DNA of 64,000 nt. It comes from Eriocheir sinensis. Its lineage: Eukaryota; Arthropoda; Malacostraca; Decapoda; Varunidae. The stretch spans positions 691,501 to 755,500 of the forward strand of contig NW_026112131.1 in assembly GCF_024679095.1 (NCBI RefSeq). Direction: 5' to 3'. Below are positions 50,672 through 64,000 of the stretch, piece by piece (the stretch's first letter is position 1; each line of letters opens with the position of its first letter). The notes under the pieces are model-generated. The model did not search any database. It saw nothing but the letters and a program-made list of their open reading frames with translations, and was not told the DNA's origin. Both the position numbers and the translations under genes were made by a program.

Positions 50672-52168
50672 ATTAGATAATGTAAATGAGTATAAAAATA
50701 TTTATAGAAAATAATTATGAAATAATCAAAATTCGTATCGAATTAAATTAAGAAAATACCAATAAAATATATTAATTTTGAATGAAAATATATATAAAAC
50801 ATAAATATAAAATAACCTAAATACAATTACAAATATACACATAAAATAATTTAAAATTTAATGAAATAAATATACAAAATAAACATAAAAAATGGTAAAT
50901 TAAAGATGAAATAAATGTAAAAATACACATAAAATAATATAAATTTGTATGAAAATATATATACAAATAAACACAACGTAACATGAATTTGTATAAAATT
51001 TGTATCAAAATATATACCAATACACACAATAAAATAACGTAAATTTTTATGAAAATGTATATACAAAATACACGTAAAATAATTTAAATACGTAGAAAAT
51101 TATATATACACAATACACATAAAATAATGTAAATTCGTATCAAAATAAATGAACAAAATTCCAATCAAAGAATGTATATTTGGAGGAAAATATATATACA
51201 AAATACATATAAAAGAACTAAAATTTTGTATGAAAATATATACAAAAATACACAAAAATAAATTAAATTTGTTTGAAAATAGATATGCAAAATACACATA
51301 AAATTAGGAAAATTTGTATTGAAATACATATACAAAATACTCATAAATAAAGTAAATTTGTTTGAAAATATATAAACAAATACACATAAAATAACGTAAA
51401 CTTGAATAAAATATATAAACAAAATAAACATTAAATAATGTAAATATGTATAACAAAAATAAATACAGAATACACAAAAATAGATAAAATAAATACATAT
51501 AAACAATGTAAATATGTTTCAAAATACGAATACACATGAAATAAGGTAGATTTCTATAAAAATATATATACAAAATCTACATAAAATTAAGTAAATACGT
51601 ATAAAAAAATGTATACAAAATACACATAAAATAATGTAAATTCGTATCAAAATAAATAAACAAAATACCAATAAAAGAATGTGTATTTTTATAAATATAA
51701 ATATACAAAATACACATTAAATAATGTAAATTTGTTTAAAACTATACACAAAAATACACAAAAGTAACTAAATTTGTATGAAAATAGATATACAAAATAC
51801 ACTTAAAATAAGCTAAATTTGAATTGAAATATATATACAAAGTATATAATATAATGTAAATTTGTATCAAAATATTTGTAAAAATACACATATAATAAAG
51901 TGAATTTGTATAAAAATATATAAACAAAATACGCATTAAATAATGTAAATACGTAAAATTTTTTTTTACAAAATACACATATATTAATGTAATTCGTATC
52001 AAAATAAATAAAATAAATTACGAATAAAATAATGTAAATTTGTTTGAGAAAACATATACAATATACACATAAAATAACGCAAATTTCTATAAAAATATAT
52101 GTACAAAAAGGCACATAAAATAAAGTAAATTTGCATAAAAAATATATATACAAAACACACATTAAATA

Positions 52169-52293
<125 letters not shown>

Positions 52294-53199
52294 AACGTAT
52301 ACGTATATATGTAGGAAAATATATATTCAAAATACAAATAAAATAACAAAAATTTGTATAAAAATATATACAAAAATAGACAAAAATAATTAAAATTTGT
52401 TTGAAAATAGATATTCAAAATACACATAAAATTGGGCAAATTTGTAATGAAATGCATATAGAGAATACAGATAAAATAATGTAGATTTGGATCAAATATA
52501 TATACAAAATAAACATTAAATAATGTAAATATGTATAAAAAATATATATACAAAATACACATAGAATAATGTTAAATCGTATCAAAATAAATAAACAGAA
52601 TATCAATAAAATAATGTAAATTTGTATGAAAATAAACATGCAAAATACCCATATAATAACGCATATTTGCATAAAAATATATATACAAAAATACACATAA
52701 AATAATTTAATTTGTATTAAACTAAATATACAAAATGCACATACAATAAAGTACATTTGTATTGAAATAGATATGCAAAATACACATAAATAATGTAAAT
52801 TTGTATAAAAATATATATACGAATACACAAAGATGCAAAATACCCATAAAATAACGCATTTTTTGTAAAATATATATATACCAAAAAACACATAAAATAT
52901 TTAAATTTGTATTAAAATAAATATACATAATGCACATTCATTAAGGTAAATTTGTATTGAAATAGATATTTAAAATACATATAAAACAATGTCAATTTGT
53001 TTCAAAATATATAAACGAATAAACAAAATAACGTAGATTTCTATAAAAATATATATACAAAATACACATAAAATGAAGTAAATAAGTATAGAAAAATGTA
53101 TACAAAATACACATAAAATAATGTAAATTGGTATCAAAATAGATAAACAAAATACCAATAAAAGAATAAGTATTTGTATAAATAAAAATATACAAAATA

Positions 53200-56100
53200 C
53201 ACATAAAATAACGTAAATTTGTATAAAACTTTAAACAAAAATACACAAAAGTAATTAAATTTTTATGAAAATAGATATACAAAATACACTTAAAATAAGC
53301 TAAATTTGAATTGAAATATATATACAAAATACATAAAATAATATAAATTTGTATCAAACTATTGATACAAATACACATATAATAACGTAAATTTGTTTCA
53401 AAATATATAAACAATATACACATTAAATAATGTAAATACGTATAAAAGATATGTACAAAATACACATATAATAATGTAATTCGTATCAAAATAAATAAAT
53501 AAAATACAAATAAAATAATGTAAATTTGTATGAGAAAACATATACAAAATACATATAAAATAACGCAAATTTCTATAAAAATATATGTACAAAAATGCAC
53601 ATAAAATAAAGTAAATTTGCATAAATATATATATACAAAACACACATTAGATAATGTCCATGCGTATAAAAATATGTATACAAAATACCAATGAAATAAT
53701 CTAAATTCGTATCGAATTAAATTAACAAAATACCAATAAAATAATGGAATTTTGGATGAAAATATATATAGAAAATACACATAAAATAACCTAAATACAA
53801 ATACAAATATACACATAAAATAATTTAAAATTGAATGAAATAAATATACAAAATAAACATAAAATAAGGTAAATTTGTAATGAAATATATGTACAAAATA
53901 CACATAAAATAATATAAATTTGTATGAAAATATATATACAAATACACATAAAATAACATGAATTAGTATAAAAATATATATTCAAAATAAACATTAAATA
54001 ATGTATAAAAATATATATACAAAGTACATATAAAATAATGTAAATTCTTATCAAAATAAATCAACAAAATACCAATAAAATAATATATATTTGAATGAAA
54101 ATAAATTTACAAAATACACATAACATAAGTAAAATTTGTATTAAAATATATAAAAAAACAGAAATAATTTGAATTTGTATGAAAATAGATATACAAAATA
54201 CACATAAAACTAGGTAAATTTCTTTTGAAATATATATACAAAATACCCATAAGATATTGTAAATTTGTGTCAACATATATCAACAAATACACGTAACGTA
54301 ACGTAACGTAACGTAACGTAAATTTGTATAAAATATATATAGAAAATACACATTAAATTAAGGAAAAATGTGTAAAAAAATATAATGTAATAATATAATA
54401 CACATAGAATAATGTAAAATCGTATCAAAATAAATGAACAGAATATCAATAAAATAATGTAAATTTCTATGAAAATAAAGATACAAAATACCCATAAAAT
54501 AACGCATATTTGCATAAAAATATATATACAAAAATACACATAAAATAATTAAATTTGTATTAAAATAAATATACAAAATGCACATACAATAAGGTAAATT
54601 TGTATTGAAATAGATATGCAAAATACACATAAAATGATGTAAATACGTATAAAAATATATATACAAAATACACCTAAAATAAGGTAAATTCGTATCAAAT
54701 TCAATAAACTAAATGTCACTAAAAGAATATATGTATGTAGGAAAATCAATATACAAAATAATATATAAAAAACCTAAAATTTCTATTAAAATACATACAA
54801 AAAAACACAAAAATAATTTCAATTTGTATGAAAATAGATATACAAAATCCACATAAAATTAGGTAAATTTGTATTGAAATACATATACAAAATACACATA
54901 AAATAATGTAAATTTGTATGAAAATATATAAACAAATAGACAAAGTAACGTATGTTTGTATAAAATATATATAGAAAATGCACATTAAATAATGTAAATA
55001 TGTAAAATAAAATATATACAAAATACACATAGAACAATGTAAAATCGTATCAAAATAAATACACAGAATATCAATCAAATAATGTAAATTTGTATGAAAA
55101 TAAAGATGCAAAATACCCATTAAAAAAAATACATTTTTATAAAAACATATATACAAAAATACACATCAAATAATTAAATTTGTATTAAAATAAATATACA
55201 AAATGCACATACAATATGATAAATTTGTAATGAAATAGATATGAAAAAAACACACATCAAACAATGTAAATTTGTTTCAAAATAATTATACGAATACACA
55301 TAAAAAAAAGTAAATTTCTATAAAAATACAAATAAAAAATACACATAAAATGATATAAATACGTATAAAAATATATATACAAAATACACATAAAATAATG
55401 TAAATTCGTACCAAAATAAATAAACAAAATACCAATAGAAGAATGTGAATTTGTATAAAAATAAATATCCAAAATAAACATAAAATAACGTAAATTTGTA
55501 TAAAACTATATACAAAAATACACAAAAGTAATTTAAATTTGTATGAAAATAGATATACAAAATATACATAAAATAAACTAAATTTGTATTGAAATATATG
55601 TACAAAATACATAAACTAAAATAAATTTGTATTAAAATATTTAAACAGATGTGCATAAAATAACGTAAATTTGTTTTAAAATATACAAAATACACATTAA
55701 ATAATGTAAATATGTATAAAAGAATATATACAAAACACAAATAGAATAATGTAAGATCGTATCAAAATAAATACACAGAATATTAATAAAACAATGTAAA
55801 TTTGTATGAAAATAAAGACGCAAAATACCCATTAAATAACGCATTTTTTATAAAAATATATATACCAAAATACACATAAAATATTTAAATTTGTATTACA
55901 ATAAATATACAAAATGCACATACAAAAAGGTAAATTTGCATTTAAATAGATATGCAAAATACATATAAAATAATGTAGATTTCTTTCAAAATATATATAA
56001 GAATACACATAAAATAACGTAGATTTCTATAAAAATATATATACAAAATACACATAAATGAAGTAAATACGTATAAGAAAATGTATACAAAATACACATA

Positions 56101-56700
56101 AAATAATGTAAATTCGTATCAAAATAAATAAACAAAATACCAATAAAAGAATGTGTATTTGAATAAATATAAATATACAAAATACACATAAAATAACGTA
56201 AATTTGTATAAAACTATATACAAAAATACACAAAAGTAATTAAATTCGTATGAAAATATTTATACAAAATACAGATAAAATAAGTTAATTTGAATTGAAA
56301 TGTATATACAAAATACATAAAATAATGTAAATTTGTATCAAAATATTTATAAAAATACATATAATAACGTAAATTTGTTTAAAAATATATAAACAAAATA
56401 CACATTAAGTTATGTAAATACGTATAAAAAATATGTACAAAATACACATATAGTCATGTAATTCGTATCAAACTAAATAAACAAAATAGCAATAAAATAA
56501 TGTAAATTTGTATGAGAAAACATATACAAATAAATAAAAAAATAACGCAAATTTCTATAAAAATATATGTACAAAAATGCACGTAAAATAAAGTAAATTT
56601 GCATAAAAATATATATATACAAAACACACATTAAATAATGTAAATGCGTACATAAAATAACCTAAATTTGTATAAAACTATATACAAAAATAAACAAAAA
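53200..56700 (-). repeat. Right arm of the long inverted satellite duplication
   Basis: Mirror of about 2.9-6.4 kb. It carries the complementary pentamer run, the CTAGGTAAATTTCTTTTG monomer at about 54.21 kb, the CGTATCAAACTAAATAAAC variant with AAAATAGCAAT at about 56.47 kb, and the same non-core monomers at 54.72-54.80 kb. Arm ends are approximate. Confidence 0.75.
54292..54321 (-). repeat. TTACG pentanucleotide run, inverted counterpart
   Basis: Six CGTAA units (TTACG on the minus strand) within a monomer flanked by GTGTCAACATATATCAACAA. The + strand partner at 5258-5287 has the same flanks in reverse complement. Confidence 0.92.
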
Positions 56701-57850
56701 TAATTTAAATTTGTATGAAAAGAAATATACAAAATACACATACAATTAGGTAAATTTGTATTGAAATACATATTCAAAATACACATGAAATAATGTAAAT
56801 TTGAATGAAAATATATAAACACATACACATATAAAAACGTAAATAATGTAAATATATATAAAAAAAATTTATACAAAACACAAATAGAATAATGTAAAAT
56901 CGTATCAAAATATATACACAGAATATTAATAAAATAATGTAAACTTGTATACAAATTATGATGCAAAATACATATAAAATAACGCATTTTTTATAAAATT
57001 ATAGATACCAAAATACACATAAAATATTTGAATTTGTATTAAAATAAATATACAAAATGCACATACAATAAGGTAAATTTGTATTGAAATATATATGCAA
57101 AATATATATAAATTAGTGTAAATTTATTTCAAAATATATATACGAATACACATAAAATAACGTAGATTTCTATAAAAATACATATACAAAATACACATAA
57201 TATTAAGTAAATACGTATAAAAATATGTATACAAAATACACATAAAATAATGTAGATTCGTATAAATATAAATAAACAAAATACCACTAAAAGAATGTGT
57301 ATTTGTAAAAAAAAAAATATGCAAAATGCACATAAGATAAGGTAAATTTATATAAAACTATATACAAAGATACACAGAAGTAATTAAATTTGTATGAAAA
57401 TAGATATACAAAATACATACAAAATAAGCTTAATTTGAATTGAAATATATGTACAAAAAACATAAAATAAAGTAAATTTGAATCAAAATATTTTTATAAA
57501 TACACATTAATTACGTAAATTTTATATAAAAATATATAAACAAATTACACATTAAATAATGTAATTACCATATAAAAAAATATGTACAAAATAAACATAG
57601 AATAATGTAATTCGTATCAAAATAAATAAACAAAATACCAGTAAAATAATGTAAATTTTTATGAGAAAACTTATACAAAATACACAAAATAAATAAATTT
57701 CTATAAAAATATATGTACAAAAATCCACATAAAATAAATTTGCATTAAAAAAATATATACAAAACACTCATTACAAAATGTAAATGAGTATAAATATATG
57801 TATACAAAATACCTATGAAAAAATCTAAATTCGTATCGAGTTAAATAAAG

Positions 57851-58025
<175 letters not shown>

Positions 58026-60625
58026 CACATAAAATTACGTAAATATAAATACAAATATACACATAAAATAATTTAAAATTTAATGAAATAAATATACAAA
58101 ATAATCATCAAATAAGGTAAATTTGTAATGAAAAATATATAAAAATACACATAAAATAATATAAATTTGTATGAAAATATATATACAAATACACATAAAA
58201 TAACATGAATTTGTATAAAATTTGTATCAAAATAAATACGAATATACACAATAAAATAATGTAAATTTTTATTAAAATATATATACAAAATACACATAAA
58301 ATAATGTAAATACGTAGAAAAATATATATACAAAATACATATAAAATAATGTAAACTCGTATCAAAATAAATAAACAAAATTATAATAAAAGAATGTATA
58401 TTTGTAGGAAAATATATATACAAAATACATATAAAATAACTAAAATTTGTATAAAAATAAATACAAAAATACACAAAAATAATTTAAATTTGTTTGAAAA
58501 TAGATATGCAAAATACACATAAAGTTAGGCAAATTTGTATTGAAACACATATACAAAATACACATGAAATAATGTAAATTTGTATGAAAATATATAAACA
58601 AATACACATAAAATACGCAGGTTTGGATAAAATATATATACAAAATATACATTAAATAATGTAAATGTGTATAAAAATATATATACAAAATACACATAGA
58701 ATAATGTTAAATCGTATCAAAATAAATAAAAAGAATATCAATAAAATAATTTAAATTTGTATGAAAATAAAGATGCAAAATATCCATATAATAACGCATA
58801 TATGCATAAAAATATATGTACAAAAATACACATGAAATAATTAAATTTGTATTGAAATAAATATACAAAATGCATATACAATAAAGTAAATTTTATTGAA
58901 ATACATATGCAAAATACACATCAATAATGTAAATTTATATCAAAATATATATACGAATACACATAAAATAGAGTAAATTTCTATGAAAATATACATACAA
59001 AATACATATAAAATGATGTAAATTGTATATAAATATATATAACAAATACAACTAAAATAATGGAAATTCGTATCAAAATAAACAAACAAAATTCCGATAA
59101 AAGAACGTATATTTGTTGGAAAAAAATATTCAAAATAAAAATAAAATAATGAAAATTTGAATAAAAATATATACAAAAAAATTAATTTAAATTTTTATGA
59201 AAATTGATATACAAAATACACATATAATTAGTTAAATTTGTCTTTAAATACATGTACAAAATACACATAAAATAATGAAAATTTGTATGAAATGAAAACA
59301 AATACACATAAAATATTGTACATTTGTATTAAGTATATATACATAATACACATTGAATAATGTAAAATCGTATCAAAATAAATACACAAAATATCAATAA
59401 AATAATGTAAATTTGTATGAAAATAAAGATGCAAAATACCCATAAATAAAGCATATTTTTTATCAAAATACATATACATAAATACACATTCAATAATTAA
59501 ATTTGTAGTAAAATTAATATACAAAATACACATACAATAAGGTAAATTTTTATTAAAAAAATATGCAAAAAACACATAAAACAATGTAAATTTGTTTCAA
59601 AATATATATACGAATACACATAAAATAACGCAGATTTCTATAGAAATATATATACAAAATACACTTGAGATGCTGTAAATACGTATACAAATATATATAC
59701 AAAATAGACATTACATAATGTAAATTCGTGTCAAAAAAAATTAAAAAAATATCAATAAAAGAATGTGTATTTGTATGAAAATAGATATACAAAATACACA
59801 TAAAATAACGTAAATTTGTATAAAACTATATACAAAAATACACAAAAATAATTTAAATTTGTTTGAAAATAAATATACAAAATACACATAAAATTAGGTA
59901 AATTTGTATTGAAATACATTTACAAAATACACATAAAATAATGTAAATTTGAATGAAAATACATAAACAAATACACCTAAAATAACGTAAATTTGTATAA
60001 AATATATATACAAAATACACATTAAGTAATGTAAATATGTATAAAAAATATATATACAAAACCGAAATAGAATAATGTAAAATCGTATCAAAATAAATAT
60101 ACAGAATATTAATAAAATAAGGTAAATTTGTATGAAAATAAAGGAGCAAAATACCCATAAAATAACGCATTTTTTAAAAAATATATATTCCAAAATACAT
60201 ATGAAAAATTTAAATTTGTATTAAAATAAATATGCAAAATGCACATACAATAAGGTAAATTTATATTGAAATAGATATGCAAAATACATATAAAACAATG
60301 TAAAATTTCTTTCAAAATATATATACGAATACACATAAAATAACGTAGATTTCTATAAAAATATATATACAAAATACACATAAAATTAAGTAAATACTTA
60401 TAAAAAAATGTATACAAAATACACATAAAATAATGTAAATTCGTATCAAAATAAATAAACAAAATACCAATAAAAAAATGTGTATTTGTATAAAAAAAAA
60501 TATACAAATTACACATAAAATAACGTATATTTTTATAAAACTATATACAAAAATACACAAAAGTACATAAATTTGTATGAAAATAGATATACAAAATACA
60601 CATAAAATAAACTAAATTTGAATTG

Positions 60626-60754
<129 letters not shown>

Positions 60755-62207
60755 AAATACATCAAATAATGTAAATTTGTATCAAAATATTTATAAAAAT
60801 ACACATATAATAACGTAAATTTGTATAAAAACACATAAACAAAATACACATTACATAATGTAGATACGTATAAAAAAATATGTACAAAATACACATATAA
60901 TCATGTAATTCGTATCAAAATAAATAAACAAAATACCAATAATATAATATAAATTTGTATGAGAAAACATATACAAAATACACATAAAATAACGCTAATT
61001 TCTTTAAAAATATATGTACAAAAATGCACATCAAATTAAGTAAATTTGCATCAAAATATATATAAAAAACACACATTAAATAATGTAAATGCGTATAAAA
61101 AAATGTATAAAAAATACCTTTGAAATAATCTAAATTCGTATCGAATTAAATTAACAAAATACCAATAAAATAATGTAGTTTTGGATGAAAATATATATAG
61201 AAAATACACATAAAATAACCTAAATACAAATACAAATATACACATAAAATAATTTAAAATTGCATGAAATGAATATATGAAACAAACATAAAATAAGGTA
61301 AATTTGTAATGAAATATATGTAAAAATGCACATAAAATAATTTAAATTTTATGAAAATATATATTCAAATACACATAAAATATCTTGAATTTGTATAAAA
61401 TTTGTATCAAAATATATACGAAAGCACATAATAAAATAACGTAAATTTTTATGAAAATATATTTCCAAAAATACACATAAAATAATGTAAATACGTAAAA
61501 GCATATATATACAAAATACACATAAAGTAATGGAAATTCGTATGAAAATAAATAAACTAAATTGCAATAATAGAATGTATATATCTAGGAAAATATATAT
61601 ACAAAATACAAATAAAATAACTAAAATTTTTATAAAAATATATACAAAAATACGCAAAAATAATTTAAATTTGTTTGAAAATAGATATGCAAAATACACA
61701 TAAAATTAGGCAAATTTGTATTGAAATACATATACAAAACACACATAAAATAATGTAAATTTGCATGAAAATATATAAACAAATACACATAAAATAACGA
61801 AAATTTGGATAAAATATATACAAAATATACATTAGTTGATGTAAATATGTATAAAAATATGTATACAAAATGCACATAGAATAATGTTAAATCGTATCAA
61901 AATAAATAAACAGAATATCAATAAAATAATGTAAACTTGTAAGAAAATAAAGATGCAAAATACTCATATAATAACGCATATTTGTATAAAAAATATATAT
62001 AGAAAAATACATGTAAAATAATTAATTTGTATTAATATAAATATACAAAATGCACATACAATAAAGTAGATTTGTATTAAAATAGATATGCAAAATACAC
62101 ATCATTAATGTAAATTTGTATCAAAATATATTTACGAGTATTCATAAAATAGAGTAAATTTCTATGAAAATATACAAACAAAATACATATAAAATGATGT
62201 AAATAAG

Positions 62208-62349
<142 letters not shown>

Positions 62350-64000
62350 TAAATATACCTCAAATAATGTAAATTAGTACCAAAATAAATAAACAAAATT
62401 TCGATAAAAGAATGTATATTTGTAGGAAAATAAATATACAAAATACACATAAAATAACGAAAATTTATATAAAAATATATACAAAAATACACAAAAATAA
62501 TTTCAATTTGTATGAAAATAGATATACAATATACACATATAATTCGTTAAATTTGTATCTAAATACATGTACAAAATACACATAAAATAATGTAAATTTG
62601 TATGAAATGAAAAAAAATACACATAAAGTAACGTATATTTGTATAAAATATATATACAAAATACACATAGAATAATGTAAAATCCTATCAAAATAAATAC
62701 ACAGAAAATCAATAAAATAATGTAAATTTGTATGAAAATAAAGATGCAAAATACTCGTAAAATAAAGCATATTTTTATAAAAAATACATATACAAAAAAA
62801 ACACATAGAATAATTAAATTTGTATTAAAATTAATATACAAAATGCATATACAATAAGGTATATTTGTATTGAAAAAATATGCAAAGTACACATAAAACA
62901 GTGTAAATTTGTTTTAAAATCTATATACGAATACACATAAATCAACGTAGATTTCTATAGAAATATATATACAAAACACACATGAAATGATGTAAATACG
63001 TATACAAATATATATACAAAATACACATTAAATAATGTAAATTCGCGTAAAAATAAATAAACAAAATGTCAATAAAGAAGGTGTATTTGTGTGAAAATAG
63101 ATATATAAAATACATATAAAATAACCAAAATTTTTATAAAACTATATACAAAAATACACAAAAATAATTAAAATTTGTATGAAAATAAATATACAAAATA
63201 CACATAAAATTAGGTAAATTTGTATTGAAATACATTTAAAAAATACACATCAAATAATGTAAATTTGAATGAAAATATATAATCAAATACACTTAAATTA
63301 ACGTAAATTTGTATAAAATATATATACAAAATACACATTAAATAATGTAAATATGTATACAAAAATATATACAAAACACAAATAGAATAATGTAAAATCG
63401 TATCAAAATAAATACACAGAATATTAATAAAATAATGTAAATTTGTATGAAAATTAAGATGCAAAATACCCCAAAAATAGTGCATTTTTTATAAAAATGT
63501 ATATACTAAAACACACATAAAATATTTGAATTTGTATTAAAATAAATATACGAAATGCACACACAATAAGGTAAATTTGTATTGAAATAGATATGCAAAA
63601 TACCTATAAAACAATGTAAATTTGTTTCAAAATATATGTACGAATACACATAAAATAACGCAGATTTCTATAAAGATATATATACAAAATACACATAAAA
63701 TGAAGTAAATACGTATAAAAAATGTATAAAATACACATAAAATAATGTAAACTCGTATCAGAATAAATAAACAAAATACTAATAAAAGAATGTGTATTTG
63801 TATAAATATAAGTATACAAAATACACATAAAATAACGTAAATTGATATAAAACTATATACAAAAATACACAAAAGTAATTAAATTTGTATGAAAATAGAT
63901 ATACAAAATACACATTAAATAACTCATATTTAAAAAAAATATATATACAAAAATACACATAAAATAATTAAATTTGTATTAAAACAAATATACAAAATAC

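Noticed and set aside
52992..53903. 303-codon minus-strand open frame, and many similar long frames, as a repetitive membrane protein
   Set aside because: The frame is the 45-bp satellite read through; the same period is open in other frames in neighbouring monomers, and no signal, domain or non-repeat flank is present.

Overview
The window looks like a non-coding, repeat-dominated stretch of an animal nuclear genome. No intact host protein gene, rRNA, functional tRNA or CRISPR array can be supported. The best guess for the organism is an arthropod, most likely a decapod crustacean. That guess rests on the look of the two LINE fragments (APE-type endonuclease plus reverse transcriptase), the tRNA-derived SINE with its long GC-rich body, and the abundance of long (TA)n arrays. 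It is inference from family resemblance, not a database result.

About 59 kb of the 64 kb is one very AT-rich minisatellite. Its monomer is about 45 bp (44 to 47 bp seen), with a T-rich and an A-rich strand and the core TGTGTATTTTGTATATATAT. Because 45 is a multiple of three and stops are rare on the T-rich strand, the array yields many long but meaningless open frames with a 15-residue aromatic period. Monomers are not interchangeable. Diagnostic variants recur in a fixed order, which I call blocks B, A, C and D (T-rich-strand markers: B TGCGTTATTTTATGGGTATT, A TGCTTTATTTTATGGGTATT, C GCGTTATTATATGGGTATTT, D TTTTCATCCAAAATTACATT followed by TATGTTTTCTCATACAAATT). They form a higher-order repeat of roughly 3.0 to 3.6 kb, clearest at 36.5-45.3 kb.

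The T-rich strand switches between + and - about 17 times, giving 18 oriented segments. T-rich on +: 1-7857, 9433-12046, 12200-14966, 17729-19190, 26453-29312, 35795-42710, 42910-46292, 46656-48010. A-rich on +: the rest, including the whole of 48011-64000. Fourteen long TA-type arrays lie inside the satellite; those whose edges I checked begin and end in the TA core of a monomer. Shared rare variants, including a TTACG pentamer run, show that about 2.9-6.4 kb and 53.2-56.7 kb are an inverted duplication that may extend to 0.4/59.6 kb.

Three retroelements interrupt the satellite: a full-looking tRNA-derived SINE (10842-11213, +), a 5'-truncated LINE (21519-23481, +) and a second copy of the same LINE family (29587-32106, -). 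The LINEs are broken by many frameshifts and lie tail to tail around about 6.1 kb of satellite that is unusually rich in small indels. None of the three insertions has a convincing target-site duplication. For the SINE and the first LINE, comparison with uninterrupted satellite copies points to small target deletions.

Nothing here looks like a gene system working together. The interest is architectural: microsatellite inside minisatellite inside higher-order repeat, cut by inversions, template-switch-like islands and retroelements.
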